Of a stretch of 64,000 bases of DNA, positions 63,783 through 64,000 are shown in pieces (the stretch's first letter is position 1; every line of letters starts with the position of its first letter). The notes under the pieces are model-generated. The model was not told the origin of the DNA and did not search any database. It worked only from the letters and a program-made list of their open reading frames with translations. The translations under genes were made by a program, and so were the position numbers. The stretch covers positions 372,001-436,000 of the forward strand of contig NZ_CP081960.1 of the NCBI RefSeq assembly GCF_019823105.1. Reading direction: 5' to 3'. Source of the stretch: Halobaculum magnesiiphilum. Its GTDB lineage: Archaea; Halobacteriota; Halobacteria; Halobacteriales; Haloferacaceae.

Positions 63783-64000
63783 TCACTCTGCGAGGGTGTT
63801 GGCGCGTATTTGCTCGGCCTCACGGCGATGCTCCTCGATCGTCGACACAACCCACGAACACACGTACCGGTCATCAGTTTCGAACTGGGCACGCTGGTTC
63901 CCATCCCGATCGATCTGCGTAATCACCGCCACCGTCTCGTCCGCGACCCCAAGCGTCTGCGAAACGCTGCCGTCGTAGCGATAGAACTCGGCGCTCCCCG
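63783..64000 (-). CDS. C-terminal part of hypothetical protein (runs off right edge)
   Basis: The minus-strand frame reads SAEFYRYDGSVSQTLGVADE, TVAVITQIDRDGNQRAQFET, DDRYVCSWVVSTIEEHRREA, EQIRANTLAE to a stop at 63783, with no start inside the window. A beta-rich segment followed by one long helix; no family recognised. Confidence 0.6.
   Translation of the reverse strand, partial: GSAEFYRYDGSVSQTLGVADETVAVITQIDRDGNQRAQFETDDRYVCSWVVSTIEEHRREAEQIRANTLAE

Overview
The window is from a haloarchaeon (class Halobacteria). The proteins are strongly acidic, many genes start directly behind a TATA box with almost no leader, and several families are typical of this class: DUF5786, HalOD1 output domain, DUF7344 and DUF7342-type winged helices, Orc1/Cdc6, a TFS-like zinc protein and a haloarchaeal IS200/IS605 element. 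Most of the window looks like an accessory or defence island. The last 8 kb looks more like chromosomal background eroded by insertion sequences. Family names come from reading motifs by eye, not from searches.

Layout. 0-8.7 kb: the end of an integrated-element module (conjugation-type ATPase fragment, a six-gene overlapping operon of small zinc and PadR-like proteins, a convergent pair of paralogous winged-helix genes, overlapping microproteins, and a divergent regulatory cassette). 8.8-16 kb: a GmrSD-like DUF262/HNH restriction gene between two 55-bp direct repeats, a SRAP gene, a two-gene set (large membrane protein plus NdpA-like protein) and a frameshifted orc1/cdc6. 16.1-40.9 kb: the core defence super-locus. 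41-48.6 kb: small regulators, a transposase relic, a Tat lipoprotein and an AddAB-like helicase/nuclease pair. 48.7-55.5 kb: a toxin-antitoxin belt (VapBC with broken toxin, AbiE, MazF/PemK-like with broken toxin), an ADP-ribosylglycohydrolase and an inverted second copy of the regulatory cassette. 55.7-64 kb: an IS200/IS605 TnpA/TnpB element, truncated genes (RNase J, GH13, cupin, RNase H-like), TFS, HalOD1/DUF7344 and membrane proteins.

The core locus reads as follows. A Mig-type G/T mismatch glycosylase precedes a 5-methylcytosine DNA methyltransferase that overlaps a GHKL ATPase fused to a PD-(D/E)XK nuclease-like domain. Facing them is a seven-gene minus-strand operon: C5-methyltransferase-like protein, EVE/PUA-like reader, RHH-winged-helix protein, second GHKL ATPase, two unknown proteins and a SprT-type metalloprotease. 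A STAND NTPase with a TPR-like C-terminus follows. Then comes a DISARM class 2-like block in the order drmE-like, drmA, drmB, drmC, and last a Mrr-like endonuclease. DISARM and GHKL-containing restriction systems are each known. The fusion of both into one locus, with its own deamination-repair enzyme and a STAND gene in the middle, is the most interesting content; the seven-gene operon is the best candidate for an undescribed system.

At least eight genes carry a single apparent frameshift. Two explanations remain open: real decay of accessory genes, or residual sequencing error.
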